A DNA stretch of 64,000 nucleotides from Roseobacter denitrificans OCh 114 (GTDB lineage: Bacteria > Pseudomonadota > Alphaproteobacteria > Rhodobacterales > Rhodobacteraceae), in NCBI RefSeq assembly GCF_000014045.1, contig NC_008209.1, forward strand, positions 2,627,001 through 2,691,000. Reading direction: 5' to 3'. The notes beneath the pieces are model-generated. The model was not told the origin of the DNA and ran no database searches. It saw nothing but the letters and a program-made list of their open reading frames with translations. The first letter of the stretch is position 1. Every line of letters starts with the position of its first letter. Both the position numbers and the translations under genes were made by a program. This document shows positions 45,663 through 53,971 of the stretch, one piece after another.

Positions 45663-46481
45663 ATGCGTCATACGTTACCGATAGCGCCTCAGTTTTACGT
45701 CACGGCCCCACAGCCGTGCCCGTATCTTGACGGCCGTATGGAACGCAAACTGTTCACGGCACTGCAGGGGGAAAGCGCGGACAAGCTGAATGACAGCCTC
45801 TCCCAGCAAGGGTTTCGCCGATCGCAAAACGTGCTGTACCGACCCTCCTGTGCGGAGTGTTCGGCGTGCCTTTCGGCGCGCATTGATGTGTCGGAATTCG
45901 CACCGTCCCGCAGCCAGAAACGCACCATCAAACGCAACCACGATCTGGCGCGGCGCGCGACCTCTCCCTGGGCGTCGGAAGAGCAATACGAACTCTTCCG
46001 CTCCTATCTGGACAGCCGCCACGCGGATGGGGGCATGGCGGATATGGATGTTTTCGAATTCGCCGCGATGATCGAGGAAACGCCGATCCGAAGCCGCGTG
46101 GTCGAATACAAGAACCAGGACAGCGGCGCATTGATCGGCGTGAGCCTGACAGATGTGCTGTCGGACGGGCTGAGCATGGTCTATTCCTTCTATGCCCCGG
46201 ATATGACAAAGCGCTCCATGGGCACCTATATGATCCTTGATCACATAGAAATCGCGCGTGAAGCCGGGTTGCCTTACGTCTATCTGGGATATTGGGTGCC
46301 GGGCAGTCAGAAGATGGGGTATAAATCCAAGTTTTCCGGTCTTGAAGTCTACATCGGCGGCAATTGGCAGAAGGTCAGGAATCCTTCGGAGTTCACCGCC
46401 GAAACGCATCCGCTTTCCACCGATCCCATCGCGGAGCAGGTCGCGAATATACAACTGCCGGACACGCGCCCAACCCGTTAG
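45663..46481 (+). CDS. bpt: Aspartate/glutamate leucyltransferase (Bpt)
   Basis: A 272-residue N-end rule enzyme that transfers leucine to proteins with N-terminal Asp or Glu, marking them for ClpAP through ClpS. Marks are [17 protein letters not shown] near residue 20, the Cys-rich [18 protein letters not shown] near 58, and [20 protein letters not shown] and [20 protein letters not shown] in the C-terminal GNAT-like domain. Start at 45663 ([10 protein letters not shown]) is preferred to the frame start at 45621. A bidirectional terminator follows at 46579. Confidence 0.93.
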
Positions 46482-46578
46482 CGGGAACCGCCATATCTGC
46501 GTTCGAATAGCTCTTCAGTATCAAACCTGCGCTGTATGGGAGCGCAGAAGCCATTTGCCTTTAACAACTGCCCCAATA

Positions 46579-46602
46579 AAAAGGGGGCCAAGGCCCCCTT
46601 TT
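46579..46602. terminator. Bidirectional rho-independent terminator
   Basis: A perfect 11-base stem AAAAGGGGGCC / GGCCCCCTTTT with an AA loop. The A-run and T-run flank the stem on both strands, so it can end bpt (+) and the TRAP transporter operon (-, stop at 46622). Confidence 0.9.
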
Positions 46603-46621
46603 GATGGCTGTCCCGCCCTGA

Positions 46622-48976
46622 TCAGTTCGGGATCAGATCCGGGATGATCGTTACAATGCCAGGGAAGGTCCACAGCAGGGCAAGGCCCACCACTTGGATC
46701 AGTACGAAAGGAATGATGCCGCGATAGATATGCCCGGTGGTGACCTCTTTCGGAGCAACCCCGCGCAGATAGAACAGGGCAAAGCCAAAGGGCGGCGTCA
46801 GGAAGGACGTTTGCAGGTTCACCGCGATCATGATCGTCACCCATTTGGGATCGAACGTGCCGCCATAGATGACCGGCCCGACGATGGGTATGACGATGTA
46901 GATAATCTCAAGGAAATCGAGCACGAAGCCGAGCACGAAGAGCACGAGCATCACGATCAGGAACACCGTGAATTCATTGTCAAAGGACTTCAGGAACTGC
47001 TGGATATAGTGCTCCCCACCAAAGGAGATCACCACGAGGTTCAGCAGTTGCGAGCCGATGAGGATGGTAAAGACCATGCTCGTGACCTTCGCCGTCTCGC
47101 GCACTACCGGCGACAGGATACCCGAGGTGTAAAGAACCCAGCAGGAAAACAGCAGCCCGAAGATCGCGTAGAGATAGGCACCATATGCCACGAAGAAGGC
47201 AAACCAGCTTTCAAAGCCCACCTCGTCGGTGTTGACACGCAAATCGAAATTGATGCCGACCAGTATGCAGATAATGATCGCCAGCGTGGACCAGATGATG
47301 ATCTTGGGTGTTTTATCCTGATCCCGCAGTTTGCGATAAGCCGCCAGCATGATCGCGCCACCCGCCCCGAGCGCCGCCGCGGGCGTCGGGTTGGTGATGC
47401 CACCAAGGATCGAGCCGAGCACGGCAACGATCAGGATAAGCGGCGGAAAGACGACGCGGATAAGCTCGTTGCGCGCGCAGATTTTCGTTGCATAGACGAC
47501 GCCATACATCAGCGCTGCAAATGGCAGGGCGAGAATGATCACCGTCGCGCCCGAAGACGTAGTGGGCGAAATGGCGATGATGTCAAGCAGCAGGATCACC
47601 ACCGCGCCCATGGCCCCGATGAGCAGCGGCCGGGTCGGTGAGGAGGGCGATACGCCCCGCGCAGTTGTCAGGAACAGACCGGTCAGGATCAGGATGATCG
47701 CAATCCCGGTGCCGATGGGTGCCGCGTTGTCGATCTTGTTCTGCAGCGCTGTGGCGAGTTCTTCCTCGCTCAGAGCGGCAGACGCCTGAATGCCGCCGGC
47801 GGCGTCAATTTCAACCTGCTGTGCCACCGCCGCATCCCAGGCTTCCTGACCATGCAATTCAATCATCGAGGCCTGACACTGTTCGCTGACCGTCGTGCGC
47901 AGCGATGCGCCCTCCCCTATGTCCGAAAAGCGGGACACATCGGTTGATTGGCTGCCGACTACGCCAAGGTTGCCCAGCAAAATCGTACCAACGATGATCA
48001 GGACAGGTGCGCCCAAAAACCATGTGAAGGCTTCATTGCGGGTGATGGGTTCAGCGTTGGTGCTGCCCAGCTCGACCGCCGGGGCCTTGTCCGGGTTCAA
48101 CAGGGCGTAGCCAAAGGCATAAAGCGCATAGAGCAGCGCAAGCATGATACCCGGCAGCAAAGCGGCCTGAAAGAGTGTCCCGACAGACAGAACCGCAGGT
48201 TCACCGAGGTAGGTCAGCGCGTCCGTGCATCCCGCAAGGCTGGCGCGTCGTTCCTGTGCCGCGGAATACAAATCCCCCGCCAAGGTGCCGAGCAGAACGA
48301 TCACGATGGAAGGTGGAATGATCTGTCCAAGGGTCCCCGAGGCCGCAATCACGCCGGTGGACAACTCAGGCGAATAGCCGTTGCGCAACATCGTGGGCAG
48401 GGCCAGCAGGCCCATGGTGACGACAGTCGCTCCCACGATCCCCGTGGACGCCGCCAGAAACGCCCCCACAACGACGATGGACACCGCAAGACCGCCGGGC
48501 AACGGACCAAAAACCCGCGCCATGGAAGTCAACAGGTCATTCGCGATCTTGGAGCGTTCCAGCGTGATGCCCATCAGGACGAACATCAAAACAGCCAGAA
48601 GCGTTTCGATCGACTGACCGGCAAGCACGCGTTCGTTCATCCGGTTGACCACAAAGGACACGTTGCGATCCAGCGCCACTTCCCATCCGCTTGGGAAAAC
48701 CGGCTCGGCGATGCGCGGTAATTCGGGGTATCGGAAGATCGATATGGTATCAGCCTTGACGCCCGAGTTTACCAGATCCCGGTAGACCTGGCTGCTTGTG
48801 TCGATGGCTTGGTGGATCAGCAAGCCGGCGCTGTCGAGCGCTGCGATGATCCCGAAGGATATCACCCCTGCCCCTGCAATGGCAAAAGCCACCGGGAACC
48901 CGGAAAGAATGCCACCAAAAAGGCAGATGGCTACGATGATCAGGCCAACTTCTACGCCGTCTAGACCGAAAAACAT
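46622..48976 (-). CDS. TRAP transporter large permease (long DctM type)
   Basis: A 784-residue inner-membrane permease, much longer than the usual 420-430 residues of DctM. Clear DctM pieces are IVAICLFGGILSGFPVAFAIAG at the N-terminus, FVLMGITLERSKIANDLL, GATVVTMGLLALPTMLRNGY, GTLGQIIPPSIVIVLLGTLAGDL and the C-terminal FLEIIYIVIPIVGPVIYG with TSFLTPPFGFALFYLRG. The extra middle part (about 300-550) adds soluble and membrane segments. Long large permeases are found with TakP-like 2-oxo acid systems. It lies 62 bases downstream of the small permease. Confidence 0.9.
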   Translation of the reverse strand: MFFGLDGVEVGLIIVAICLFGGILSGFPVAFAIAGAGVISFGIIAALDSAGLLIHQAIDTSSQVYRDLVNSGVKADTISIFRYPELPRIAEPVFPSGWEVALDRNVSFVVNRMNERVLAGQSIETLLAVLMFVLMGITLERSKIANDLLTSMARVFGPLPGGLAVSIVVVGAFLAASTGIVGATVVTMGLLALPTMLRNGYSPELSTGVIAASGTLGQIIPPSIVIVLLGTLAGDLYSAAQERRASLAGCTDALTYLGEPAVLSVGTLFQAALLPGIMLALLYALYAFGYALLNPDKAPAVELGSTNAEPITRNEAFTWFLGAPVLIIVGTILLGNLGVVGSQSTDVSRFSDIGEGASLRTTVSEQCQASMIELHGQEAWDAAVAQQVEIDAAGGIQASAALSEEELATALQNKIDNAAPIGTGIAIILILTGLFLTTARGVSPSSPTRPLLIGAMGAVVILLLDIIAISPTTSSGATVIILALPFAALMYGVVYATKICARNELIRVVFPPLILIVAVLGSILGGITNPTPAAALGAGGAIMLAAYRKLRDQDKTPKIIIWSTLAIIICILVGINFDLRVNTDEVGFESWFAFFVAYGAYLYAIFGLLFSCWVLYTSGILSPVVRETAKVTSMVFTILIGSQLLNLVVISFGGEHYIQQFLKSFDNEFTVFLIVMLVLFVLGFVLDFLEIIYIVIPIVGPVIYGGTFDPKWVTIMIAVNLQTSFLTPPFGFALFYLRGVAPKEVTTGHIYRGIIPFVLIQVVGLALLWTFPGIVTIIPDLIPN

Positions 48977-49038
48977 GGGCTTTGTCCCTTATACGTCACG
49001 CGCTTGAGGCGCTTGTTCTTGCGTTGTTGCGCGCCTTG

Positions 49039-49968
49039 TCAGTGCGTGCCCTCATAGGCTTCTTCACCATCGCCAAGGGTGTCCTTGTCGAGGTATTTGC
49101 CCGCGCTCTCCTCGCCTTCGCGCCACTCCTGGAAGGAGCGGAAGAACATGGCCATCGCCTGCAGGAACACCATCGCGGTGAACATGCACAAAAGCACCTT
49201 GAAGAGGAAATATCCGTTGAACCCGTTCGGGCTGAAGCCGATGGTTTCGACATTCCAGCGCAGCGCGCGGGACTTGTTCAGCAAACGGTCCAGCGTGTCA
49301 GATGCAGAAGGGTTGGGCACGATCAGGTGACGCCACATGAAGAACCAGCCGTAAAGCCAGATGATCACCGCGACGGGCATCATGAAAAAGAGCGCCCCGA
49401 ACATGTCGATGACTTTCTTGGTGCGGAAACGCACCGAGGAATAGATCAGATCGACGCGCACATGACCGCCCTGAACGAAGGTGTAGGCCATGCACAGACA
49501 CACGACCATCGCGTTGTAAAGCTTGAGTTCTTCGGCAAACCAGCTGATGTCGAACTGCAGCGGGATACCAAAGCCAAAGGAAATATCCGGGCGCGTGAAA
49601 ATCCGCTGCATGAAGACGATGATGATCTGCTGGATCACCATCAAGAGCCCGGCCCAGGCAAAAAAGCGCCCCACCGTATTGGCGAAGCCTTCGAGCACGC
49701 GCACGTAGCCCCACATGATGTTGGCGCGCCATATCCCGATACTGAGCATCACGAGGAAAGCGGTAAACACGACAAAGAAGAATTCGACCGAACCGCCGTA
49801 GTAGACAAACCGCATGATCGCTTGCTTGTCCGACCAATCCAACCAGAGCGAGGGATGCGCGAGGGCGTAGAAAAAGTTGTAAAATGAAAGTGCGATGTTG
49901 GTCAAAAACCACAGCACGCCGTCCAGCAGGATTGCAAACCCGCCTGTCGTCGCCACTTCTTCTTCCAT
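49039..49968 (-). CDS. TRAP transporter small permease (long DctQ type)
   Basis: A 309-residue membrane protein, longer than the usual 160-200 residue DctQ. Recognisable pieces are GFANTVGRFFAWAGLLMVIQQ, the FGIPLQFDISWFAEELKLYNAMVV region (read in two parts) and HVRVDLIYSSVRFRTKKVIDM, typical of DctQ, with extra N- and C-terminal segments. It sits between the binding protein (126-base gap with a hairpin) and the large permease. Start at 49968. Confidence 0.88.
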   Translation of the reverse strand: MEEEVATTGGFAILLDGVLWFLTNIALSFYNFFYALAHPSLWLDWSDKQAIMRFVYYGGSVEFFFVVFTAFLVMLSIGIWRANIMWGYVRVLEGFANTVGRFFAWAGLLMVIQQIIIVFMQRIFTRPDISFGFGIPLQFDISWFAEELKLYNAMVVCLCMAYTFVQGGHVRVDLIYSSVRFRTKKVIDMFGALFFMMPVAVIIWLYGWFFMWRHLIVPNPSASDTLDRLLNKSRALRWNVETIGFSPNGFNGYFLFKVLLCMFTAMVFLQAMAMFFRSFQEWREGEESAGKYLDKDTLGDGEEAYEGTH

Positions 49969-50047
49969 CTTCCCCCCTCGTTTGATCCCGTGTCCCGCGC
50001 GGGTCAAAATATGTTTTGGCTCAGTGTTAACCTGAGATGTCGATCAT

Positions 50048-50077
50048 GCAAGGGGCAAGGTGAAGCCTGCCCCCTGC
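50048..50077 (-). other. Intercistronic hairpin between TRAP binding protein and small permease
   Basis: An imperfect inverted repeat GCAAGGGGCAAGG-TGAA-GCCTGCCCCCTGC with about ten pairs and no T-run on the minus strand. Such hairpins after a binding-protein gene can protect its mRNA and give more binding protein than permease. That role is inferred. Confidence 0.5.
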
Positions 50078-50094
50078 GGTGTCAGTGGCGCGCC

Positions 50095-51183
50095 TTACCC
50101 GGCGGACAGCACGCGGTTACGCTGCTCGACATAGAAGCTGTCCGACTTCAGAAGCCAGTCCGAGCTTTGCGCGAGCGATTCTTCGAACGAGCCACGGATT
50201 GTTGCAAAGAGCTCATCGCCCATGTTCTCATCCATGACGGTTTTGGACGCGGCCCCGAATGCATCCCAGACATCATCCGGGAACTGCAGCGTTTTCACGC
50301 CCTGCGATTGCAGACGCGCCAGAGCGGCACCGTTGTTTGCCAGCGTTTCGGCCAGCTGTGTATGTGTTGTCGCCATCGCCGCGTTCGAGATGATCGCCTG
50401 ATGCGCTGGCTTGAGGTCGTTCCAGACGTCAAGGTTCACACCTGCCGCCAAAGCGGAGCCCGGCTCGTGGAAACCAGCGGTGTAGTAGACTTTGGCGACT
50501 TCCTGGAAGCCTGCGCGTTCATCGGCGAAGGGGCCAACCCACTCAAGACCGTCAAGCGCGCCGGAGGACAGCGCCTGATAAAGCTCACCACCGGGAATGT
50601 TCTGAACCGAAGCACCCAACTCGCCGAGCACCTTGCCGCCAAGACCCGGCATACGGAACTTCAGACCGTTGAAATCATCCGCCGAGTTGATCTCGTTGCG
50701 GAACCAGCCACCCGACTGCGACCCGGAGTTGCCCGCGATGAAGGATTTCAGGTTGAAGATCTCGCCCAGTTCGGTGTGCAGTTCATGTCCGCCACCGTGG
50801 TGATACCAGTTTGTGACTTCCTGCGCGGTGCCACCGAATGGCACGGCGGTGAAATAGGCATAGCCCGGGTGCTGACCGATGAAATAGTAATCCGCCGAGT
50901 GGTAAAGGTCCGCCTGTCCGGAGGACACCGCGTCAAACACCTCAAAGGCGCCAACCAGCTCGCCCGGCGCTTTCTTGTCGATTGTCAGTTGCCCATCGGA
51001 CATCGCATCGACCATCTCATTGAAATAGGTTGCCGCGTCGTCCAGCACGGCAAAACCGCGGGGCCAGGATGTGACCATTGTCAGGGTGCGGTTGCCCTGT
51101 GCGTAGGCTGGTGCAGCCAGGGTCGTGGCCGCAGCGGCAGAGCCGCCAAGTGCAGATGTCTTCAGAAATGATCGACGATCCAT
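50095..51183 (-). CDS. TRAP transporter periplasmic binding protein, TakP-like
   Basis: A 362-residue DctP-family solute receptor. A Tat-type signal (MDRRSFLKTSALGGSAAAA, then cleavage near AYAQ) suggests folded export. The mature protein has MVTSWPRGFAVLDDAA, PGELVGAFEVFDAVSSGQAD, YFTAVPFGGTAQEV, KFRMPGLGGKVLGELGAS and LDGLEWVGPFADERAGF, closely resembling the TakP group that binds pyruvate and other 2-oxo acids with sodium. The start at 51183 has GGGAGGAG upstream. The operon is divergent from a sensor kinase pair. Confidence 0.9.
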   Translation of the reverse strand: MDRRSFLKTSALGGSAAAATTLAAPAYAQGNRTLTMVTSWPRGFAVLDDAATYFNEMVDAMSDGQLTIDKKAPGELVGAFEVFDAVSSGQADLYHSADYYFIGQHPGYAYFTAVPFGGTAQEVTNWYHHGGGHELHTELGEIFNLKSFIAGNSGSQSGGWFRNEINSADDFNGLKFRMPGLGGKVLGELGASVQNIPGGELYQALSSGALDGLEWVGPFADERAGFQEVAKVYYTAGFHEPGSALAAGVNLDVWNDLKPAHQAIISNAAMATTHTQLAETLANNGAALARLQSQGVKTLQFPDDVWDAFGAASKTVMDENMGDELFATIRGSFEESLAQSSDWLLKSDSFYVEQRNRVLSAG

Positions 51184-51280
51184 AAAGATACTCCTCCCGA
51201 TTGTAACGCCTGTCCGCTCCTTGTGGCGCACACGGCTTGTGAAGTGATCGCGAAAGTAGCGTGGTGAGCGCAGAAGGGAA

Positions 51281-51298
51281 TACCTACTACTGCGTAGA
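51281..51298. promoter_or_regulatory. Candidate operator in the TRAP/sensor-kinase divergent region
   Basis: TACCTACTACTGCGTAGA contains CTAC-N6-GTAG, a short inverted repeat in a 251-base region between divergent starts. It is a reasonable candidate site for the LuxR-type regulator at 52865, but half-sites this short arise often by chance. Confidence 0.3.
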
Positions 51299-51434
51299 TT
51301 TCGAACCAAATCGACTGTTTGCTCACGTTTTGGGCGAGTTATTCTGCATCACACACCACAGACGCGCAGTGATTCTGGCCAAAGCGCGCCTTGCGGGTCT
51401 TTGATTCGCGCAACTTTCAACGTAGCAATAACGG

Positions 51435-52868
51435 ATGATGCGGTTCCTGCCTGTTTTCCGGCCAAGCTACGCGCAAAAGCTGTCGCTTTTGGCCACGGTG
51501 CCCCTGATTGCGGCGGTGGCGGCCATTGCTGCTCTTGTGGCGTTTCAGTCGCGCGCCCTCGCCGAACGGGAAGTCCGCGCGCTGGAAACCCAGCTGATCC
51601 AGGCAAAGAAAGCCGAATTGCGCAATTACATCACGCAGGCGCGCAACGGATTCTACTTTATCTACGGCAATGCGGCACCCGACGATTCCGATGCCAAGAA
51701 CCAGGTCGCACAGATCCTGTCGGCCATGATCTATGGCACCGATGGTTTCTTTTTCGTCTATGATTATGACGGCAACAGTCTGGTCAGCCCGCGCCAGACC
51801 GACCGGATCAATAAAAACTGGATGGATGAGACCGATACCGAAGGCACACCCGTCGTGGCCCGTCTGATCGAAATCGCGCGGCAAGGGGATGGATATCTGA
51901 CCCATCAATGGCCCAAACCCTCGACCGGGGAAGACGCGCGGATGATCACCTATGTCACCAGCTTTCCCAGTTGGCGATGGGCGGTCGGCACGGGCGTGTT
52001 CATTGACGACGTATTGGCCACGGTGGCCATCGCGCGTGCCGAGGTTGAGGCGCGCGTGCAGCAGACGTTCATCTACATCGGGGCGATCACACTGGCCGCC
52101 CTGCTGGTCGTTTTCCTGACCGGCATGGTGCTGAACATCCGCGAACGCCGCCTTGCGGATGCCAAGCTGAAACGGCTGACCCAGCGGGTTCTGGACGCAC
52201 AGGAAGAAGAACGCGGACGCGTGGCGCGTGAATTGCACGATGGCATCAGCCAGATCCTCGTCGGCGTCCGCTATGCGCTGGACACGGCCCGGCGCAAGCT
52301 GGAACGCGGTGATCCCACCGCGGCGGAGCCTTTGGGCAAGGGCATCGAAACACTGGGCGAGGCGATCTCCGAGGTGCGCCGCATCAGCCGCGATCTGCGT
52401 CCCGGCATGTTGGATGATCTCGGCCTTGGGCCGGCGATAAAGAACCTGACGGATGCCTTTGGCGAACGCACGGGTCTGGCCACTGAGTTCACGACAGTGG
52501 TTTTCCGCAACAGGCTCGATTCCGACGCGAAGATTGCGCTCTACCGTATCGCGCAGGAAGCACTCACGAATATCGAACGCCATGCGCGCGCCACGCGGGT
52601 CAGCGTTGATCTGCGCGGTCACGCGCGCGGTGCGACGCTGCGGATTGAGGACAACGGATGCGGGTTGAAAAACGGATCAACGCACCCCTCTCAAGGCCTT
52701 GGCCTGCGCAACATGCAGGAAAGAGTTGAGCAACTGGAAGGTGAGCTCAACGTCTACACCACCCGCTCGGGCACGGGCACGGTTGTTGAGGTGAGCGTTC
52801 CGCTGTCCCATCTGCTGCCCCCCGAACCCGAACCCCCACAGCCCAATCAGCAAAAGCAGACCGCATGA
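51435..52868 (+). CDS. Cache-domain sensor histidine kinase (NarX/LuxR-pair type)
   Basis: A 477-residue kinase. An N-terminal helix (LSLLATVPLIAAVAAIAALVA) and a second near residue 210 flank a periplasmic single-Cache-like domain (FYFIYGNAAPDD, GTDGFFFVYDYDGNSLV, SWRWAVGTGVFIDDV). The H-box is RVARELHDGISQILVG (HisKA_3), followed by the HATPase region EALTNIERHARAT, DNGCGL, GLGLRNMQERVE. It ends in a Pro-Gln-rich tail. Divergent from the TRAP operon, so it may sense the transported acid; this is inference. It overlaps the response regulator by 4 bases. Confidence 0.92.
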   Translation: MMRFLPVFRPSYAQKLSLLATVPLIAAVAAIAALVAFQSRALAEREVRALETQLIQAKKAELRNYITQARNGFYFIYGNAAPDDSDAKNQVAQILSAMIYGTDGFFFVYDYDGNSLVSPRQTDRINKNWMDETDTEGTPVVARLIEIARQGDGYLTHQWPKPSTGEDARMITYVTSFPSWRWAVGTGVFIDDVLATVAIARAEVEARVQQTFIYIGAITLAALLVVFLTGMVLNIRERRLADAKLKRLTQRVLDAQEEERGRVARELHDGISQILVGVRYALDTARRKLERGDPTAAEPLGKGIETLGEAISEVRRISRDLRPGMLDDLGLGPAIKNLTDAFGERTGLATEFTTVVFRNRLDSDAKIALYRIAQEALTNIERHARATRVSVDLRGHARGATLRIEDNGCGLKNGSTHPSQGLGLRNMQERVEQLEGELNVYTTRSGTGTVVEVSVPLSHLLPPEPEPPQPNQQKQTA

Positions 52869-53515
52869 CACAGACATCCCCGGACCCGATCAAGGTATTG
52901 ATCATTGATGACCATCCGATGGTCGCCGAAGGAATCCAGTCGATTCTGGAAAGCTACGAGGATCTGAGCGTCGTGGGCAGTTGCAATTCCGCGCGTGACG
53001 CGATCGCGCGGCTCGACCATTTTGATCCGGATGTGATCCTGATGGATCTGAACATGCCGGATATGGGTGGGCTGACCGCGACCGAGATCGTGCTGGAACG
53101 CCGCCCCGGCACGCGCATCCTGATCCTGTCGATGCATGACAGCGCCGAATATATATCATCCGCGCTGAGCCATGGGGCCATGGGCTATATCCTCAAGGAT
53201 GTACCGACCGACGAAATCAAACAGGCCATAGACGCCGTCATGGCAGGTGATCAATACCTCTGCACCGGCGCGCGCGGGTCGCTGCAACCCAAGGAAGGCG
53301 AGGCGCGCGAAGCGTTGACCGGGCGCGAGCAGACGATCCTGCTGCAACTTGCACAGGGTAAATCCAACAAGGATGTCGCCACAGCGCTGGATATTTCCGT
53401 CCGCACGGTCGAGACACACCGCAAGAACATCAAACGCAAACTGGGCATTTCCAGCACCGCCGGTCTGACCCGATATGCGATGGAGCATGGCGTGCTGCAG
53501 GGCACCGGCATCTGA
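52865..53515 (+). CDS. NarL/LuxR-family response regulator
   Basis: A 216-residue regulator: receiver with VLIIDDHPMVAEGIQSIL and phospho-acceptor region DVILMDLNMPDMGG near residue 58, then a LuxR-type HTH (LTGREQTILLQLAQGKSNKDV, ALDISVRTVETHRKNIKRKL). Its ATG overlaps the kinase stop (ATGA), a certain two-component pair. It probably controls the adjacent TRAP transporter operon. Confidence 0.94.
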   Translation: MTQTSPDPIKVLIIDDHPMVAEGIQSILESYEDLSVVGSCNSARDAIARLDHFDPDVILMDLNMPDMGGLTATEIVLERRPGTRILILSMHDSAEYISSALSHGAMGYILKDVPTDEIKQAIDAVMAGDQYLCTGARGSLQPKEGEAREALTGREQTILLQLAQGKSNKDVATALDISVRTVETHRKNIKRKLGISSTAGLTRYAMEHGVLQGTGI

Positions 53516-53767
53516 CGCGGTGCCATTGGCTGTTGGCGCGGCTTGACGCGCACAAATCAACCCGGGGGTGCTGCCGCGTCCAAAGCCCGCGCCGCCCGCC
53601 TGTGCCACATCGTTTTGCCGCGGCCCCGCCGCGTCCAAGGCTCCGCAACCAAAAAGACGAAGCTGTAACCCGCCTCTTTTTTTGTAATCTTGCGCCAGAT
53701 ACGCCGATTGCGAAAGTAAATAACAAGAATGTCGCACCCAGAGACATTATTTTTGCCCGATTGGGTG
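53516..53767. other. Untranslated region between response regulator and ilvB promoter
   Basis: These 252 bases hold no convincing gene. The first 140 bases are GC-rich and the second part (53660-53767) becomes AT-rich toward the promoter. A stretch of seven T at 53676 follows CCGCC without a clear stem, so it is not called a terminator. Confidence 0.5.
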
Positions 53768-53796
53768 TTGACGCCCCCCATTCCCCCCCATAATGT
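53768..53796 (+). promoter_or_regulatory. Predicted promoter of ilvB leader
   Basis: TTGACG at 53768-53773 and TAATGT at 53791-53796 with a 17-base spacer (or CATAAT at 15). It would start transcripts near 53803, just before the leader ribosome binding site GAAGGAG (53809-53815). Confidence 0.6.
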
Positions 53797-53823
53797 CCCG
53801 CCCAACACGAAGGAGCCTCGGCC

Positions 53824-53871
53824 ATGACCGAACTAGTCGTCATTGTGAGAAACACGCGCATGGGCCGGTAA
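53824..53871 (+). CDS. ilvB leader peptide (attenuation peptide)
   Basis: A 15-codon reading frame MTELVVIVRNTRMGR with stop TAA. Codons 4-8 (Leu-Val-Val-Ile-Val) are the end products of the pathway encoded downstream. A good ribosome binding site GAAGGAG lies eight bases before the ATG. The frame is too short for normal gene finders. The last codons overlap the 5' arm of a hairpin (53856-53864) that competes with the terminator at 53897. This is the classic layout of ribosome-mediated attenuation of branched-chain amino acid operons. Confidence 0.82.
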   Translation: MTELVVIVRNTRMGR

Positions 53872-53898
53872 CGGTAGACCATAGTCTGACCCATGCGC
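53856..53898 (+). promoter_or_regulatory. Antiterminator hairpin of ilvB leader
   Basis: GCGCATGGG (53856-53864) pairs perfectly over nine bases with CCCATGCGC (53890-53898). Its 3' arm uses the first two bases of the terminator stem, so both cannot form fully. A small inner hairpin, AGAC-CATA-GTCT (53876-53887), stacks inside. A ribosome ending at the TAA would cover the 5' arm and favour the terminator; one stalled on the Val/Ile codons would leave most of it free. Confidence 0.7.
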
Positions 53899-53923
53899 CC
53901 CCGCCAAGACCGGGGGCTTTTTT
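53897..53923 (+). terminator. Attenuator (rho-independent terminator) before ilvB
   Basis: The stem GCCCCCG / CGGGGGC (53897-53903, 53911-53917) with a 7-base loop is followed by six T. It lies between the leader peptide stop and the ilvB start at 53972, so unless bypassed it would stop transcription before the operon. Confidence 0.88.
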
Positions 53924-53971
53924 GTGCGCAAAAGATAACGGGCCCATCGGGGTCAACACGGAGAGAAAACT

